A DNA stretch of 64,000 bases from Solicola gregarius (GCF_025790165.1 NZ_CP094970.1:434001-498000); one strand, 5' to 3'. Shown: positions 9,734 through 19,492, numbered from the stretch's first letter. The notes: generated by a model from the letters alone, not told the origin. Program-made: numbers and translations.

Positions 9734-10776
9734 CCACCGATACCGTCGCGCCCGCGCCCCAGCCGCCTGAGCCGGAGCGTACGACCAAGCGACGGTTCGT
9801 CATCCCGGAGCGCTTCTTCACGTTGCAGAGCTACGTCGCGCTCGCGCTCGTCTTCGTCCTGTCCGTGGCGATCTCGCCGCGGCGGGGCGGCGAGATCCTG
9901 TTCCTCGACACCGACAACCTGCTGGAGATCCTGCGGCAGGTGTCCGAGATCGGCATCATCGCGGTCGGCATGACGTTCGTCATCCTGATCGCGGGCATCG
10001 ACCTGTCGGTCGGTGCCGTGCTCGGACTCGCGTCGACCGGTGTCGCCTCGCTCCTCGTCATCGACGGGTACGGGGTGCTGCCGGCCGTGCTGCTGATCCT
10101 GGTGATCGGGCTCGCGTTCGGCGCCGTGCAAGGCACCTTGACGACGTTCCTCGGCATCCAGGCGTTCATCGTGACCCTCGCGGGCATGCAGGTCGCCCGC
10201 GGGCTCGCCCGGATCTGGTCCGACGGCCAGGTCATCGGCATCGCGTACGGCGGCGGTGAGGGCACCGTGCCGGACGGCTTCGAGCTGCTCGACTCACGTA
10301 CGTTCAACGGGACGATCCCGATTCCCGCACTGATCTTCGTCGGCGTCGCGATCATCGCGCTGCTGGTCGTGCGCTACACCGTCTTCGCCCGACACGTGTA
10401 CGCGATCGGCGGCAACGAACGCGCGGCGCGGCTCTCCGGCATTCCCGTCGCTCGCGTGAAGATCACCGTGTTCGCGATCGCCGGCCTGCTCTCTGCCCTT
10501 GCCGGCATCATCCACGCCGGCCAGTACAACCAGGGGGATCCGAACGCCGGCATCGAGTACGAGCTGGACGCGATCGCGGCCGTCGTCATCGGCGGTACGA
10601 GCCTGATGGGTGGCGTCGGCAGCGTCGCCGGAACGCTCGCCGGCGCACTGCTGCTCGGAATCCTGAACAACATCCTGCTTCTGAAGAACATCGACTCCGA
10701 CGTCCAGCTACTGATCAAGGGACTCATCATCGTGGCCGCCGCCGGCATCCAGGTCTTCCGGCCACAGCAGCGCTGA
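9730..10776 (+). CDS. sugar ABC importer permease, RbsC type (348 aa)
   Basis: Membrane permease of the CUT2 importer, with about ten hydrophobic segments. It has the family signature region GGNERAARLSGI near residues 225-236 and the conserved GGTSLMGGVGS motif near 290-300. ATG overlaps the ATPase stop. The N-terminal 25 residues are hydrophilic. It should form a homodimeric channel with the RbsA-like ATPase. Confidence 0.92.
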   Translation: MTTDTVAPAPQPPEPERTTKRRFVIPERFFTLQSYVALALVFVLSVAISPRRGGEILFLDTDNLLEILRQVSEIGIIAVGMTFVILIAGIDLSVGAVLGLASTGVASLLVIDGYGVLPAVLLILVIGLAFGAVQGTLTTFLGIQAFIVTLAGMQVARGLARIWSDGQVIGIAYGGGEGTVPDGFELLDSRTFNGTIPIPALIFVGVAIIALLVVRYTVFARHVYAIGGNERAARLSGIPVARVKITVFAIAGLLSALAGIIHAGQYNQGDPNAGIEYELDAIAAVVIGGTSLMGGVGSVAGTLAGALLLGILNNILLLKNIDSDVQLLIKGLIIVAAAGIQVFRPQQR

Positions 10777-10821
10777 ACGCCGACGCGGCGCTCACCCGGC
10801 AAACCCAGAAAGGAACCCACC

Positions 10822-11844
10822 ATGTCTCACCTCCTCCCGAGGTCGCGAGGCCTCGCGGCGCTGGCGACGATCGGCGCGACCGCGGCGCTTGCCCTGACCG
10901 CGTGCGGCACGGAGTCGGACGCCCCGTCCGGTGACGAGCCCGCATCGCAGGCCGAGTGCCAAGGCCCCGATGGCGACTACCTGATCGGCATGAGCCAGGC
11001 GAACAACGCCGAGCCGTACCGCGTACAGATGAACGACGACATCGAGGCCGCGGCGAAGGAGGTCGACCAGTTCGACGTCAAGATCGCCGACGCCGCTCAA
11101 GACAGCGCCACGCAGGTGTCGCAGGTGCAGAACTTCATCACCCAGAAGGTCGACCTGCTGATCATCAGCCCGAACGAGGCCGCTCCGCTCACCTCGGTCG
11201 TCGCGGACGCGTACAACCAGGGGATCCCGGTGATCGTGCTCGACCGTAAGGTCGAGGGCGACGCGTACACACAGTGGATCGGCGCGGACAACGAGGAGAT
11301 CGGAAAGCGAGCGGGCGAGTTCGTCGCCAAGGAGCTGCTGCCCGACGGCGGCAACGTGGTCGAGATCCGCGGGCTCTCCGGGTCGACGCCGGCCAAGGAG
11401 CGCGAGGACGGCTTCGCGAAAGGCATCGCCGGCAACCCCGATATCAAGATCATCGACAAGGGCGACGGTGACTGGCTGCTCGAGGACGGCCAGGCCGAGG
11501 CACAGGCCATGTTCAAGGCACACGACGACATCGACGTCGTGTACTCGCACAACGACCCGATGGGTCAGGGCGCCGCGGCCGCAGCCGAGGACGCGGGCGT
11601 CAAGGACCAGATCGACATCCTCGGGATCGACGGTCTGCCCATTCCGGCGGGTGGCCTGAAGTCGGTCGAGACCGGCGAGCTGACCGCGACGTTCGTCTAC
11701 CCGACCGGCGGCAAGGAGGCGGTCGACACCGCCAAGCAGATCCTGATCGACTGCGAGGACGTACCCAAGACCGTCACGCTCGAGACCGAGCAGGTCACCA
11801 AGGAGAACGCCGCGCAGATCTACGAGCAGAACTCGACGGAGTAA
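10822..11844 (+). CDS. sugar-binding lipoprotein of CUT2 importer, RbsB type (340 aa)
   Basis: Periplasmic-binding-protein-like type I domain behind a lipoprotein signal peptide: hydrophobic helix at residues 13-29, lipobox LTAC with the lipidated Cys at 30. AGGA lies 7 nt before the ATG. Characteristic segments are QNFITQKVDLLIISPNE and the hinge region DVVYSHNDPMGQGA. It is the third gene of the importer operon and would set the sugar specificity, which cannot be read from sequence. Confidence 0.9.
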   Translation: MSHLLPRSRGLAALATIGATAALALTACGTESDAPSGDEPASQAECQGPDGDYLIGMSQANNAEPYRVQMNDDIEAAAKEVDQFDVKIADAAQDSATQVSQVQNFITQKVDLLIISPNEAAPLTSVVADAYNQGIPVIVLDRKVEGDAYTQWIGADNEEIGKRAGEFVAKELLPDGGNVVEIRGLSGSTPAKEREDGFAKGIAGNPDIKIIDKGDGDWLLEDGQAEAQAMFKAHDDIDVVYSHNDPMGQGAAAAAEDAGVKDQIDILGIDGLPIPAGGLKSVETGELTATFVYPTGGKEAVDTAKQILIDCEDVPKTVTLETEQVTKENAAQIYEQNSTE

Positions 11845-12098
11845 GCGGTCTCAGCGGACAGAGACATCTCGCCGCTTCGGCTCGGGCACGCGATCGTCGT
11901 TCCGCGTGCTGTGGCTGGGAAAAGACGCCGCGACGGAGAAGGTGCTTACCAGGTGGCGGTTTCCTGCCGGCTGGCCCGTTCCGGTCCACAATTTGGACTG
12001 CCAAGCGCACTGGAAACCCGGCGGCGCACTGGGCCGAAGCGGCGAGCTGCCGCACACGTAACGAACGGCCAGCCGCGAACGAGGAACCTCCGAGCGAG

Positions 12099-13094
12099 CT
12101 AGCGGATCGAGCTCTCGCGGACGTGTAGCGTCGGCGAGAGCACGATCGTGCGCGAGATCGCGGTGTCGCCGGCGATCCGCGCCGACAGCGCTCGGCCCGC
12201 CTCGCGGCCCATCTCGTACGTCGGCTGGGCGACCGTTGTGAGCTGCGGTCGGGTCAGGTCGGCCCACGGCAGATGGTCGAAACCGACGAGCGCCATGTCC
12301 TGCGGGATCTTGACGTCTCGGTCGACGAGCGCGGACAGCGCGCCGACGGTCATCAGGTTGTTCGCGACGAACAGCCCGTCGGGTGGGTCGGCGAGCTCGG
12401 CGAGTCGGCTCGCACCGTCGCGACCGCCGTCCTCCTTGAAGTTCTCGCGCAGTACGAGGGCGTCGTCGACGTCGATGTCGCGGGCGCGATGCGCACCGAG
12501 GAACCCCTGCAGCCGCTGGTACGCCGTCGTCGTGCGCGTCGGCCCGGTGATGCACGCGACGCGGCGGCAGCCCTGGTCGAGCAGGTGCCCGGTGCCGAGC
12601 TGGGCTCCCCGCGCGTTATCGACCATGACCGTGTCGACGTCGTCGCGTTCGAGACGCCGGTCGACCGCGACGACCGGGATGCCGCGATCAATCAGCGGTG
12701 AGAGGTCGCTGTCGGCCTCGGACGCCGCGGCGATGATCACGCCCGCCATCTGCTCGTCGAGCGCAACGTCGACGTACCGGCGTTCCTTCTCGAGGTTCTC
12801 GTCGCTGTTGCAGAGCACCAGCGAGTAGCCCTCCTCATGCGCAGCGTCCTCCATGCCCCGGACCATCGCGGTGAAGAACGGGTTGCCGACGTCGGGAATG
12901 ATGACGCCCCACACCGTCGTGCCGCGGCGCCGGAGGTTGCGCGCCACCGCGTTCCGCCTGTAATCGAGTTCCTCGACGGCAAGTCGTACGCGCTCGGTGA
13001 GATCGGGCGAGACCTCCGTCTGCCCGTTGAGCACGCGCGAGACGGTAGCGGCCGAAACGCCCGCACGGCGGGCGACATCGTGAATTGTCGGCAC
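12099..13094 (-). CDS. LacI-family transcriptional regulator (331 aa)
   Basis: N-terminal LacI helix-turn-helix (residues 3-50: IHDVARRAGVSAATVSRVLNG) with the hinge helix NAVARNLRRR, followed by a ribose-binding-like effector domain (about 60-325). It starts at GTG with a strong AGGAGG 6 nt upstream. It lies between the importer operon and the hydrolase/kinase unit and faces the latter; the identical palindromes at 8149 and 13201 are its probable operators. The second site is about 107 bp from its own start, so autoregulation is possible. The effector is probably the imported sugar or its phosphate. Confidence 0.92.
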   Translation of the reverse strand: MPTIHDVARRAGVSAATVSRVLNGQTEVSPDLTERVRLAVEELDYRRNAVARNLRRRGTTVWGVIIPDVGNPFFTAMVRGMEDAAHEEGYSLVLCNSDENLEKERRYVDVALDEQMAGVIIAAASEADSDLSPLIDRGIPVVAVDRRLERDDVDTVMVDNARGAQLGTGHLLDQGCRRVACITGPTRTTTAYQRLQGFLGAHRARDIDVDDALVLRENFKEDGGRDGASRLAELADPPDGLFVANNLMTVGALSALVDRDVKIPQDMALVGFDHLPWADLTRPQLTTVAQPTYEMGREAGRALSARIAGDTAISRTIVLSPTLHVRESSIR

Positions 13095-13200
13095 GGAGAC
13101 CTCCTGACTCCTGCCCCGATCATAGGCCTCCGTTCGACCGCTCGGGTCCGAACAAACGTGCCGCCGGGCCTTGCATTGAGGCGCAGATGATGCTTGGCTC

Positions 13201-13214
13201 TGAAATCGATTACA
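13201..13214. promoter_or_regulatory. LacI-family operator, copy 2
   Basis: TGAAATCGATTACA, identical to the site at 8149-8162, placed 27 bp before the GH172 start. I could not define a convincing -35/-10 pair next to it, though TTGCAT at 13171 is a possible -35. Confidence 0.8.
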
Positions 13215-13241
13215 CCACGAGCCCCCAACCGGGAGGACCCG

Positions 13242-15758
13242 ATGTCACCCAGCGCGTCGACCCCGTCCGTACGTCTGGCCGCACGTCTGGCCGCGATCAC
13301 CGTGGCACTCGGCGCCGCGGTCGCCATGGCCGCGCCGGTCGCGGCGCATCCGCCGCGTCCGGAAATCGATGCCACCCCGACCGTCGGCTGGCAGACGTAC
13401 GGCTCGCTCGATCGGCTCCCGTATCTCGACCAGGGCACGCAGACCCTGCAGTCGTCGAGCTACGACCGCACCGGGGGCAATGACGACGGGTTCGAGGGCA
13501 CGTACTCGTGCCTGCGCGAAACCGACGCGGGCTGTGTGATCGCCGAGGACAGCGGTCCGGGCGAGATCGACGCCATCTGGTTCACCCGCGACGAGGGCGT
13601 TGTCGCCAAGACCGGCAACCTCCGCATCGAGCTCGACGGCGAGACCGTGCTCGACGCGCCGTTGCAGGACATCGTGGACGGCAAGCTCGGGGCGCCGTAC
13701 GTGTTCCCGCTGGTGGCGCACGGCCGGCAGAGCTCGGGCGGCGTGACGATCAAGGTGCCGATGCCGTATCGCGAGTCCATGCGCGTCACGACCACGAAGA
13801 ACCCGCTCTTCCACCACGTCTCGTACCGTACGTTCGCAAGTGCCGACGGCATCGAGACGTTCGACCCGGACGACGTGCCGGCCGACGTGATCGAGACGCT
13901 GCAGGCGTTCGGGACGGCCGACCCGAAGCCGCGGGCCGGGAACGCGACGACCCAGGACACCGAGTTCGACCTGGCACCGGGTGAGCGGACGAGTCTCGGT
14001 TCCCTGCGCGGCGCCGGCACGATCGACGAACTGCGCGTACGTATCCCGCAGATCGAGGGCATCCCCGACGACCTCTACATCACCGACGACGGCAGGGCGT
14101 TCAAGGGTGGCAGCACGTTCACGGTCGCGATCGACCCGGACAACGAGGGCGTCGAGATCACCAAGCGAGCCGACACGCTGATCGGCAACCAGAAGTCGAA
14201 GCTGATCGTCGAGGGCGAGGACGTCGGCACCTGGGAGACGACGGAACCGACCGGCGGCCAGTGGGCGGACCAGACGATCGAGGTCCCGGCGTCGATCACG
14301 GCCGGGAAGTCGAAGCTGACCGTACGTAACGAGTTCGTCGGTAGCGACCTCGACGTGAACGAGTTCCGCTACTGGGTCGACTCGGTGAAGGGCGGCGAGC
14401 CGACCCGCACCGACACCGTCGACATCGGGCCCAGCGACGCGGGGCAGGAGAGCGAGAAGGCGCACGACTACAAGATCGAGGACCAGGTGTGGGAGGGGTA
14501 CCACACCTACACCTACCCGATCGATCCCGCGCTGGAGAAGCGCCTCGCGAGGTCCGACCGCCTGCTGCGCAAGCTGCGGGTGCAGCTGGCGTTCGACGGT
14601 CGGCGTACGGTCGACGCACCGCTCGGCGAGTTCTTCGGCTCCGGGCTCGGCGAGTCCGAGGTCACGTCGCTGATGTACGCGATGCAGACCGACGACAAGG
14701 GCTCGTACTTCGCCTGGTGGCCGATGCCCTATGGTCATGCGGCGAAGGTCGAGCTGGTCAACCGGTCTCGGCAGACGGTCGAGGGTGCCGATGCCTCGGT
14801 CACCTCTCATCGAGACGCCGCCGTGCGCGGGAGCCTGTCGGGCAAGCGGCCGACGATGGGCTACTTCAACGCCACCAGCAAGCGCTCGCACACCACCAAG
14901 GACGCCGACTGGCGCTTCCTCGACGTACGCGGGCACGGCCGGTTCGTCGGCGTCAACCACACGATGACCGGGCTGATCCGCGAGGGCAACATCCGCAACT
15001 ACCTCGAGGGCGACGAGCGGGTGTACGTCGACGGCGCGAAGTCCCCGTCGATCTACGGCACCGGCTCGGAGGACTTCTACGAGGCCGGCTGGTACTTCAA
15101 CGGCGGGGCGTTCTCCAACCCGATGAACGGTGCGCCGCTGATGAAGACGAAGTCGTTCGGATGCGAGTTCCAGTGCGACTCCGCGTACCGGCTGATGCTC
15201 GCCGAGGGCGTCGACTTCACGTCGTCGCTGCGGTTCGGTATCGAGCACGGACCGGCCGCCGAGGAGCCGGCGATCTACGGGTCGACCGCGTTCTGGTACG
15301 GCCACCAGGGCGACCGCCGCTCGCGTGTCGTCGACACCATCGACATCGGCAACCGGCGAAGCGAGCGTGCCCACGACTATCGCGGCGGCGGTGGCGTCAA
15401 CCGCCTCACGTCCGTCTACGAGGGTGACGACGACACCGTCGAGGTCACCGACAAGACTCGGGCCGCACGGAAGGCCGTCTCGTTCACGGTGACCGTGCCG
15501 CGGTCGAACGACGGTGTACGCATCCGCCGCACCAGCGACCAGCTGAACGCGTACCAGAGCGTCGACGTCACCGTGAACGGCGAACCTGTCGGCACCTGGC
15601 TGCAGCCGCGGGGCAACAAGAGCCAACGCTGGCTGCAGGACTCGTTCGCGGTTCCGGCGGAGGTGTCACGGGGCGAGCGCACGCTGCACGTGACGCTGCG
15701 GCGTACCGACGGCGCACCAAAGTGGTCGGCCGCGAGGTACGAGGTGAGTTACGAATGA
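13242..15758 (+). CDS. secreted GH172 (DUF2961) glycoside hydrolase (838 aa)
   Basis: Signal peptide (residues 10-35, ending near APVAAH) then the DUF2961 core: the [10 protein letters not shown] region near 81-90 and the GTGSEDFY motif near 606-613. That motif is the conserved GTGxED segment thought to carry a catalytic Glu. Characterised GH172 enzymes act on alpha-D-fructofuranosides (difructose dianhydride I) or on D-arabinofuranosides of mycobacterial arabinan. A module of about 120 residues occurs twice (about 275-390 and 730-838; both contain GTW and a VPAS/VPAE step), and TVDIG...AHDY also recurs, so the protein carries duplicated beta-sandwich domains. The ATG has GGGAGG 5 nt upstream. 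It overlaps the next gene by ATGA. Confidence 0.88.
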   Translation: MSPSASTPSVRLAARLAAITVALGAAVAMAAPVAAHPPRPEIDATPTVGWQTYGSLDRLPYLDQGTQTLQSSSYDRTGGNDDGFEGTYSCLRETDAGCVIAEDSGPGEIDAIWFTRDEGVVAKTGNLRIELDGETVLDAPLQDIVDGKLGAPYVFPLVAHGRQSSGGVTIKVPMPYRESMRVTTTKNPLFHHVSYRTFASADGIETFDPDDVPADVIETLQAFGTADPKPRAGNATTQDTEFDLAPGERTSLGSLRGAGTIDELRVRIPQIEGIPDDLYITDDGRAFKGGSTFTVAIDPDNEGVEITKRADTLIGNQKSKLIVEGEDVGTWETTEPTGGQWADQTIEVPASITAGKSKLTVRNEFVGSDLDVNEFRYWVDSVKGGEPTRTDTVDIGPSDAGQESEKAHDYKIEDQVWEGYHTYTYPIDPALEKRLARSDRLLRKLRVQLAFDGRRTVDAPLGEFFGSGLGESEVTSLMYAMQTDDKGSYFAWWPMPYGHAAKVELVNRSRQTVEGADASVTSHRDAAVRGSLSGKRPTMGYFNATSKRSHTTKDADWRFLDVRGHGRFVGVNHTMTGLIREGNIRNYLEGDERVYVDGAKSPSIYGTGSEDFYEAGWYFNGGAFSNPMNGAPLMKTKSFGCEFQCDSAYRLMLAEGVDFTSSLRFGIEHGPAAEEPAIYGSTAFWYGHQGDRRSRVVDTIDIGNRRSERAHDYRGGGGVNRLTSVYEGDDDTVEVTDKTRAARKAVSFTVTVPRSNDGVRIRRTSDQLNAYQSVDVTVNGEPVGTWLQPRGNKSQRWLQDSFAVPAEVSRGERTLHVTLRRTDGAPKWSAARYEVSYE

Positions 15759-17460
15759 GATTGCGACGACTACGGTGGCGCGCCGTACTTGCGATCCTGA
15801 CCGTTGTCTCCGCCGCGGCCACCGTCACGGCACCGGCGGCGACATCGGCCGATCGACCAGCGAGCGGAGAGCGTACGGCGAAGGTCGTGCAGAAGCCGTA
15901 CGAGCGGGTCGACCGCGGCGTCGGGGCCGGCGAGCGTTTCCGCATCTACGACCCCTCGGTCGGCGAGTCGAAGCAGTGGTACATCAACGACCACACCTTC
16001 GTACAAGGCCCCGACGGCACCTGGCACATGTTCGGCATCACCCACGAGGAGCCGGCGAACCCGCTCGACGAGACGTACTTCGCGCATGCGACCGCCGACT
16101 CCCTGACGCAGGAGCAGTGGGTCAAGCAGGAGCCGGTGATGCACGCCGACCCCGACAGCGGCGAGACCCACGTCTGGGCGCCGTACGTGATGGAGCACGA
16201 CGGCACGTACTACATGTTCTACGCGGGCGGCACGGATGACCACGAGCGCTATCGCATGCAGCTCGCCACCTCGACCGACCTCTACCACTGGGAGCGGCAC
16301 CCGGAGAACCCGCTGTTCACCGACGGGTACGACGCTCGCGATCCGATGGTGCTGCGCGTCGGCGACCAGTGGGTCATGTACTACACGGCGAACAGCCGGC
16401 CGGACGGCGGCCACCACATCGTCGCGTACCGGACCAGCGACGACCTCGTGCACTGGAGCGAGCGCGGGGTCGCTCTGAAGCATCCGGTGACGGGAACGTT
16501 CGGCGGCCCGACCGAGTCGCCGTACGTCGTGCAGGACGGCGATGACTACTACCTCTCGACCTGCTGCACGTCGAACTACACCGATACCCGCGTCTACCAC
16601 AGCAACGACCCGCTGCACTTCGACGTCTCCGACGAGGTCGGCCAGATCGACGAGCATGCGTCCGAGATCGTGCGCGACGGCGACGACCTCTACGTCAGCG
16701 GTGCCGGATGGGGGCAGGGCGGCCTGTACCTGCGGCCCCTCGATCTCGACAAGGAACTGGTCACCGAAGGGCGAATCATCAAGACGGGCGGGTATCGCCT
16801 CGACCTGCAGACCGCACCACACGCCAGCATCCGGTCGATGGACGTACGCGCCCGGGGTGGCTGGCGGCGGGTGCTGAACGACGACTTCCGGGCCACCGCG
16901 CCCTACCTCGCGGTCGGCAACTTCGGCAGCACCGACCCGGCCGGGAAGCCGCGCCGGGTCGCGGTGCGTAAGGACGGCAGGCGATTGGCGCTGCGCGGCG
17001 TACCCCTCGGTGACGAGCCGGCGCGGGTCGACTGGCGATTCCGGTTCTCCCCGAGCACTTCGACATGTCCGCCGACTGGCATGTCAACGGCCGCCCGCAT
17101 GCGCCGGTGTGGGAGGTCGCCATGCCCATCGACACGGCGCTGCCGCGGGTCGGCGACGACGAGAACGTCGACCGCGACACAGGTGACGTCCCCGGGTTCC
17201 CGCGCTTCGCGCTCGCCAGCTCGCGACGCGCGACGCTCGCCGCCGCGTACCTGCGCGACTCTGCGTGGCGCCGCGACAACGGGTTCGTCAACCGTCCGGT
17301 GGGCGCCTTCGTCTGGCAGGCGCTGTGGACCGAGGGTGGCGAACAGATGGCCCGTACGACCTACCCGGGCGGCACCTGGCGAATCGGCGCGACACCGCGC
17401 GGCCGCGACCGCGCGCTCGGCGAGCGGCTCTACCGTTCCCTGAATGCGGGGACTCGATGA
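15755..17460 (+). pseudogene. secreted GH43-like five-bladed propeller glycosidase, frameshifted
   Basis: Signal peptide (residues 1-33) followed by a GH43/GH32-superfamily beta-propeller: an Asp in [18 protein letters not shown] near residue 80, RDPMVL near 205 and TESPYVV near 250, matching the usual base, pKa-modulator and acid positions. The first frame is good to about residue 433; the protein then continues in another frame ([13 protein letters not shown] ... to the stop at 17458). One G is missing near 17053 (CCCCGAGC where CCCCGGAGC is expected). The shift lies in the C-terminal beta-sandwich, so the catalytic propeller could still fold. ATGA overlaps at both ends couple it to GH172 and to the isomerase gene. 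A related subfamily (GH43_34) includes D-galactofuranosidases; the exact subfamily here is not assigned. Confidence 0.8.
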
Positions 17461-18089
17461 CCGACGATCCCCTCATTGCCATTGCGCGCGAAACGCTGCT
17501 GACCGAGGCGTCGGCGATCAAGGCGACCGCCGAGGAGCTCGGGCCCGACTTCCGGAAGGCGATCGACCTCCTCGCCTCGGCATCCGGGCGGGTCGTGGTG
17601 ACGGGCCTGGGCAAGTCCGGGCACATCGGGCACAAGATGGCGGCGACGTTCGCGAGCACCGGTACGCCGTCGGTGTACGTCCACGCGACGGAGGCGCTCC
17701 ACGGCGACTCGGGCATGGTGCAGGCCGGCGACGCGACCATCGCGATCTCCAACTCCGGTACGACGGCCGAGGTGGTCGACTTCGCGGCTCACCTGCACGC
17801 GCGGGGCATCCCGATCGTGGCGATGACGGCCGGTGGAGCGGAGTCTCCCCTCGGCCGGGTCGCCACCGTCGTGCTCGACACGCGCGTCGAGCGCGAGGCC
17901 GATCCGCTCGGCCTCGCGCCGACGACGTCGACCACGGTGACGCTGAGCCTCGGAGACGCGCTCGCGGCGGCGTTGATGACGCTGAGCGCCTTCACGCACT
18001 CCGACTTCCGCTCGTACCACCCGGGCGGCTCGCTCGGCGCTCAGCTCGCCACGCACGACGACGCCGACCCGGAGGGAACACCGGAGTGA
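17457..18089 (+). CDS. SIS-only D-arabinose-5-phosphate isomerase, KdsD/GutQ family (210 aa)
   Basis: Single SIS domain very like E. coli KdsD but without the CBS pair. GLGKSGHIGHKMAATFAS (50-67), HGDSGM (82-87), ISNSG (97-101), EADPLGLAPTTSTT (147-160) and HPGGSLG (188-194) all align. The residues corresponding to the KdsD active site (Lys59, Glu111, Glu152, His193) appear present as K53, E105, E147 and H188. Expected reaction: D-arabinose 5-phosphate to D-ribulose 5-phosphate. In Gram-negatives this serves Kdo/LPS synthesis; here it sits in a sugar-catabolic operon between a glycosidase and a kinase, coupled by ATGA and GTGA overlaps, which points to catabolism. A related ketose/aldose isomerisation cannot be excluded. 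Confidence 0.85.
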   Translation: MTDDPLIAIARETLLTEASAIKATAEELGPDFRKAIDLLASASGRVVVTGLGKSGHIGHKMAATFASTGTPSVYVHATEALHGDSGMVQAGDATIAISNSGTTAEVVDFAAHLHARGIPIVAMTAGGAESPLGRVATVVLDTRVEREADPLGLAPTTSTTVTLSLGDALAAALMTLSAFTHSDFRSYHPGGSLGAQLATHDDADPEGTPE

Positions 18090-19000
18090 CACAAGGTTCT
18101 GTATGCGTGCTCGGGTCGTTCATGATGGACCTCATCACCCGGGCACCGAGGAGACCCGTTGCCGGCGAGACCCTGATCGGCACCGGCTTCTCCCAGCATC
18201 TCGGTGGCAAGGGCCTCAACCAGGCCGTTGCCGCGGCACGCTCGGGCGCCCACGTACGCATGATCGGTGCGGTCGGCGACGACGACTACGGCCGACAGTT
18301 CCTCCAGCGTCTCGACGACGAGCGCATCGACGGCGCCCGGGTGATGACGACGGCCCGCGGTACCGGGGTCGGGCTGCCGCTCGTCGAGCCCGGCGGTGAG
18401 AACTCGATCGTGGTCGTGCCGCGTGCCAACCTCGCGATCACGCCCGAGGACGTCCGGGCGGCCGCCTCGATGTTGCAGTCGTCCGACGTGGTGCTGTTGC
18501 AGCAGGAGCTCCCTCTCGACGCGATCGCGGAGGCCGCACGGATCGCACATGACGCCGGCGTGACCGTCATGCTCAACCCGGCGCCGGTGCTCGAGGGCAC
18601 CCGCGGGCTGAGCGGACTCGTCGACATCCTGGTGCCCAACGAACCCGAGGCGCGCTCGCTCACGAACGACCCGAGCGGTACGGCGGAGGCCGTCGGCAAG
18701 GCACTGCTCGACGAGTGGGACCTCGGCAGGGTCGTGCTGACCCTCGGCCCCGCAGGTGCGCTCGTCGTCGACCGCGACGGCGCCACCCCCGTACGCGCGC
18801 ACGCCGTCGATGCGGTCGACACCGTCGGTGCGGGAGACGCGTTCTGCGGCAGCCTGGCCGCCGGTCTCGCGCGCGGAGACGAGTTCCCGTCGGCCGTGCG
18901 GTACGCGAACGTCGCGGCCGCCCTCTCGGTGACGCGCGCGGGTGGAGCGGACTCGGTGCCTACGTACGCCGAGGTGAGTGAACTGATGTCTGGTGACTAA
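18086..19000 (+). CDS. ribokinase-family (PfkB) sugar kinase (304 aa)
   Basis: PfkB fold with the first signature HLGGKGLNQAVAAARSGA (39-55), the ribokinase-like NPAP (164-167) and the catalytic anion-hole motif DTVGAGDAFCG (245-255; base Asp251). The sequence is closer to ribokinase than to fructokinase in these motifs. GTG start overlapping the isomerase stop (GTGA), with GGAGGG 9 nt upstream. Expected role: ATP-dependent 5-phosphorylation of the imported pentose. If the sugar is D-arabinose, the product is the isomerase substrate. Last gene of the hydrolase unit. Confidence 0.88.
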   Translation: MTQGSVCVLGSFMMDLITRAPRRPVAGETLIGTGFSQHLGGKGLNQAVAAARSGAHVRMIGAVGDDDYGRQFLQRLDDERIDGARVMTTARGTGVGLPLVEPGGENSIVVVPRANLAITPEDVRAAASMLQSSDVVLLQQELPLDAIAEAARIAHDAGVTVMLNPAPVLEGTRGLSGLVDILVPNEPEARSLTNDPSGTAEAVGKALLDEWDLGRVVLTLGPAGALVVDRDGATPVRAHAVDAVDTVGAGDAFCGSLAAGLARGDEFPSAVRYANVAAALSVTRAGGADSVPTYAEVSELMSGD

Positions 19001-19023
19001 CTTCTATGGCTGAGGTTGGCGCG

Positions 19024-19380
19024 CTATGACTGAGACGTTGGTGCGGATTCCCGGCGCAGCGCCCGCAGCGTGTCGAGCTCTCGGTCGATGTCGCGGCGTT
19101 TCGCTTCGAGCCGCTCCACCTCGTGCGCGAGTAGCTGCCCCATCACATCGGTTCGCTCCTCCGGCGGTGCCTCGAGGCACGGCAGCAACTGGCTGATCGT
19201 GGCGCTGCGCAGGCCGGCGGCGAAGAGGTGTTGAATCATTACGACCCGTTCGACCGCTGAGTCGTCGAAGTCTCGCCAGCCACTGGCAGTGCGCTCGGAT
19301 CGGATCAGTCCCTGCTCCTCGTAGTACCGCAGGGACCGCGGGCTCACCCCGCTGGCGTGTCCGAGCTCACCGATGCGCAC
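19024..19380 (-). CDS. MerR-family regulator (118 aa)
   Basis: MerR winged helix at the N-terminus (RIGELGHASGVSPRSLRYYEEQGLI) followed by a dimerisation helix and no effector domain of size. GTG start with GAGGAGGGG upstream. It diverges from two SMR transporter genes; a 20-bp palindrome lies between them, so it probably controls the exporter pair and itself. Confidence 0.85.
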   Translation of the reverse strand: MRIGELGHASGVSPRSLRYYEEQGLIRSERTASGWRDFDDSAVERVVMIQHLFAAGLRSATISQLLPCLEAPPEERTDVMGQLLAHEVERLEAKRRDIDRELDTLRALRRESAPTSQS

Positions 19381-19419
19381 TGCCCCTCCTCAACTTGTAC
19401 CGGGCGCTCCCACTATTGC

Positions 19420-19439
19420 ACCTGACACCAGTGTCAGGT
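19420..19439. promoter_or_regulatory. MerR-type palindromic operator
   Basis: ACCTGACACCAGTGTCAGGT, a near-perfect 20-bp palindrome (only the central two bases break it) in the divergent MerR/SMR intergenic region. MerR regulators bind such dyads within elongated promoter spacers. On the minus strand it lies between TGCAAC and CAATAG with a 19-bp spacer, which fits MerR practice. Confidence 0.7.
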
Positions 19440-19492
19440 TGCACGGTGGATCAGTCGCACCCACCCGGGTGTCGAAGGACAAGGAGGTTGAA

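Noticed and set aside
13358-13372. AAATCGAT-like third LacI operator
   Set aside because: It is inside the GH172 coding region (codons for EIDA) and does not extend to the full 14-bp palindrome.
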